Shown here: in pieces, positions 39,102-39,542 of the stretch
Layout: each line of letters opens with the position of its first letter
Numbering within the stretch: position 1 is the first letter of the stretch
Source: a virus
IMG/VR virus record: IMGVR_UViG_3300021964_009322
Coordinates: 1 to 39,542 of that record
Direction: 5' to 3' (one strand)
Length of the DNA stretch: 39,542 nt
Program-made: the position numbers and the translations under genes
The notes under the pieces: model-generated
Seen by the model: the letters and a program-made list of their open reading frames with translations, nothing else
Told to the model about the DNA's origin: nothing
Databases searched by the model: none

Positions 39102-39116
39102 AGTCAAAATTTGACT
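39102..39116. other. 15-base perfect palindrome upstream of bS21
   Basis: AGTCAAA-A-TTTGACT (39102-39116) is a perfect inverted repeat with a one-base centre. It lies 9 bases before the TATTTATTATAA box of the bS21 gene and about 60 bases upstream of the divergent gene starting at 39040. The loop is too short for a hairpin, so a protein-binding operator is a better guess. Confidence 0.35.
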
Positions 39117-39125
39117 TAAAAAAAC

Positions 39126-39137
39126 TATTTATTATAA
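39126..39137 (+). promoter_or_regulatory. Candidate late promoter TATTTATTATAA before bS21
   Basis: An exact TATTTATNNTAA match. TATTTAT ends 14 bases before the ATG at 39147. It is the only gene in the head region on the plus strand. Confidence 0.6.
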
Positions 39138-39146
39138 TAGTCAAGT

Positions 39147-39338
39147 ATGTTAGTAGTAAAAGTAGACAAAAAAGGTGGTATTGAGAGAGCTCTCAAAAAT
39201 TATAAGTATAAGGTGATAAAAACCAAACAACTTAATAATTTACGAGACGGACGATATCATGAGAAAGACACCACCAAAAAAAGGAAGCAACTCCAAAAAG
39301 CCAAATATGTAGAAAAAAGAAAGGGTTTAGAAGACTAA
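39147..39338 (+). CDS. rpsU: Ribosomal protein bS21 (63 aa)
   Basis: The sequence (MLVVKVDKKGGIERALKNYK, then KTKQLNNLRDGRYHEKDTTK, then KRKQLQKAKYVEKRK) follows bS21 with the ERALK-YK start and the KR-QLQKA-Y end of the Bacteroidota type. bS21 is a small basic protein of the 30S platform near the 3' end of 16S rRNA. In Bacteroidota it helps mask the anti-Shine-Dalgarno sequence. Phage-encoded bS21 genes are known from environmental phages and may exchange into host ribosomes to favour phage mRNA. The gene is a single-gene unit with its own promoter box and terminator, and its stop codon lies in the terminator stem. Confidence 0.8.
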   Translation: MLVVKVDKKGGIERALKNYKYKVIKTKQLNNLRDGRYHEKDTTKKRKQLQKAKYVEKRKGLED

Positions 39339-39348
39339 ACCCTTTTTT
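39320..39348. terminator. Bidirectional terminator after bS21
   Basis: An 11-bp perfect stem, AAAGGGTTTAG (39320-39330) and CTAAACCCTTT (39335-39345), with an AAGA loop and T-run to 39348. A-rich sequence on the other side makes it work for the convergent gene as well. The bS21 stop (39336-39338) is inside the right arm. Confidence 0.85.
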
Positions 39349-39350
39349 AA

Positions 39351-39542
39351 TTATAACCCCTCGTGTAGTTGTCGTAACTTATATAACGAAACCAAATCGT
39401 TTTTACTTTCGTTAATCTTTTCAATGGTTTTACCAATTTTTTCTTGAAGTTCTTTGTCTTCACTCTCATTGATACTACCTTGTAGTTTAGAAACCACAGA
39501 TTCTTTTAGAGTATTCATCTCTTCTGAGATTTGTTCTTTTGT
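39351..39542 (-). CDS. C-terminal part of a coiled-coil protein (runs off right edge)
   Basis: The frame is open from the right edge (39542) to a TAA at 39351-39353, giving 63 visible residues (TKEQISEEMNTLKESVVSKL ... LVSLYKLRQLHEGL). It is highly charged and helical with heptad-like Leu/Ile/Val, so it is probably a coiled coil. An internal Met at the ninth residue could be a start of a 55-residue protein, but the frame continues past it. It lies upstream of the head module on the same strand. No family is recognised. Confidence 0.5.
   Translation of the reverse strand, partial: TKEQISEEMNTLKESVVSKLQGSINESEDKELQEKIGKTIEKINESKNDLVSLYKLRQLHEGL

Noticed and set aside
1-39542. Diversity-generating retroelement acting on the lectin-like domain
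   Set aside because: No reverse transcriptase gene or template/variable repeat pair was seen in the window. It could lie outside.
1-39542. tRNA genes or other structured RNAs
   Set aside because: All gaps are under about 140 bases and filled by promoter boxes and hairpins. No cloverleaf-like sequence with a T-loop TTCNANNC core was seen in them.

Overview
The window looks like part of the genome of a T4-related tailed phage (myovirus type), AT-rich and almost fully coding. It carries a T4-like head module (gp21-like prohead protease, acidic gp22-like core protein, gp23-like major capsid protein), a gp5-like baseplate hub protein, a gp55-like late sigma factor and PhoH. I infer a Bacteroidota (probably flavobacterial, aquatic) host from four signs: a bS21 ribosomal protein of Bacteroidota character, one good TTG-N20-TATCTTTG promoter, A-rich leaders without Shine-Dalgarno sequences even before the capsid gene, and a DUF4494-like small protein. 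No integrase, tRNA, CRISPR array or insertion sequence was seen, and no gene-free stretch exceeds about 140 bases.

Layout. 1-7364 (minus strand): adhesion or virion fibre genes. They include two proteins with very long Thr/Pro-rich tracts, one running off the left edge, and a cysteine-rich 674-residue protein. 7417-9845 (plus): five small conserved phage proteins, one WYL-like. 9901-24873 (plus): a long, tightly overlapping gene string in which glycan genes (about eight glycosyltransferases, UDP-GlcNAc 2-epimerase, UDP-sugar dehydrogenase, GDP-mannose 3,5-epimerase, sugar aminotransferase, acetyltransferase) are mixed with nucleotide and housekeeping genes (3'-5' exonuclease, dUTPase, NAD synthetase, PhoH). 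24873-31505 (plus): late sigma factor, then tail/baseplate genes. 31540-33814: small genes on both strands. 33860-39040 (minus): head module in T4-like order. 39147-39338 (plus): bS21. A partial minus-strand gene runs off the right edge.

How it may work together. Late and structural transcription units are preceded by a recurrent motif, TATTTATNNTAA, lying close to the start codon. It differs from the T4 late promoter TATAAATA and is a candidate recognition site for the gp55-like factor encoded here. The glycan genes can plausibly make UDP-ManNAcA and GDP-L-galactose type donors. Their acceptor is unknown: host surface polysaccharide or the mucin-like Thr/Pro fibres are both possible. Several small proteins start with a related amphipathic peptide ending in a Glu-containing site, which resembles T4 capsid-targeting sequences cut by the prohead protease. 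The phage bS21 may adjust host ribosomes, which in Bacteroidota use bS21 to mask the anti-Shine-Dalgarno sequence.

Limits: all family names come from reading motifs in the translations. No database search, structure prediction or exact composition count was run.
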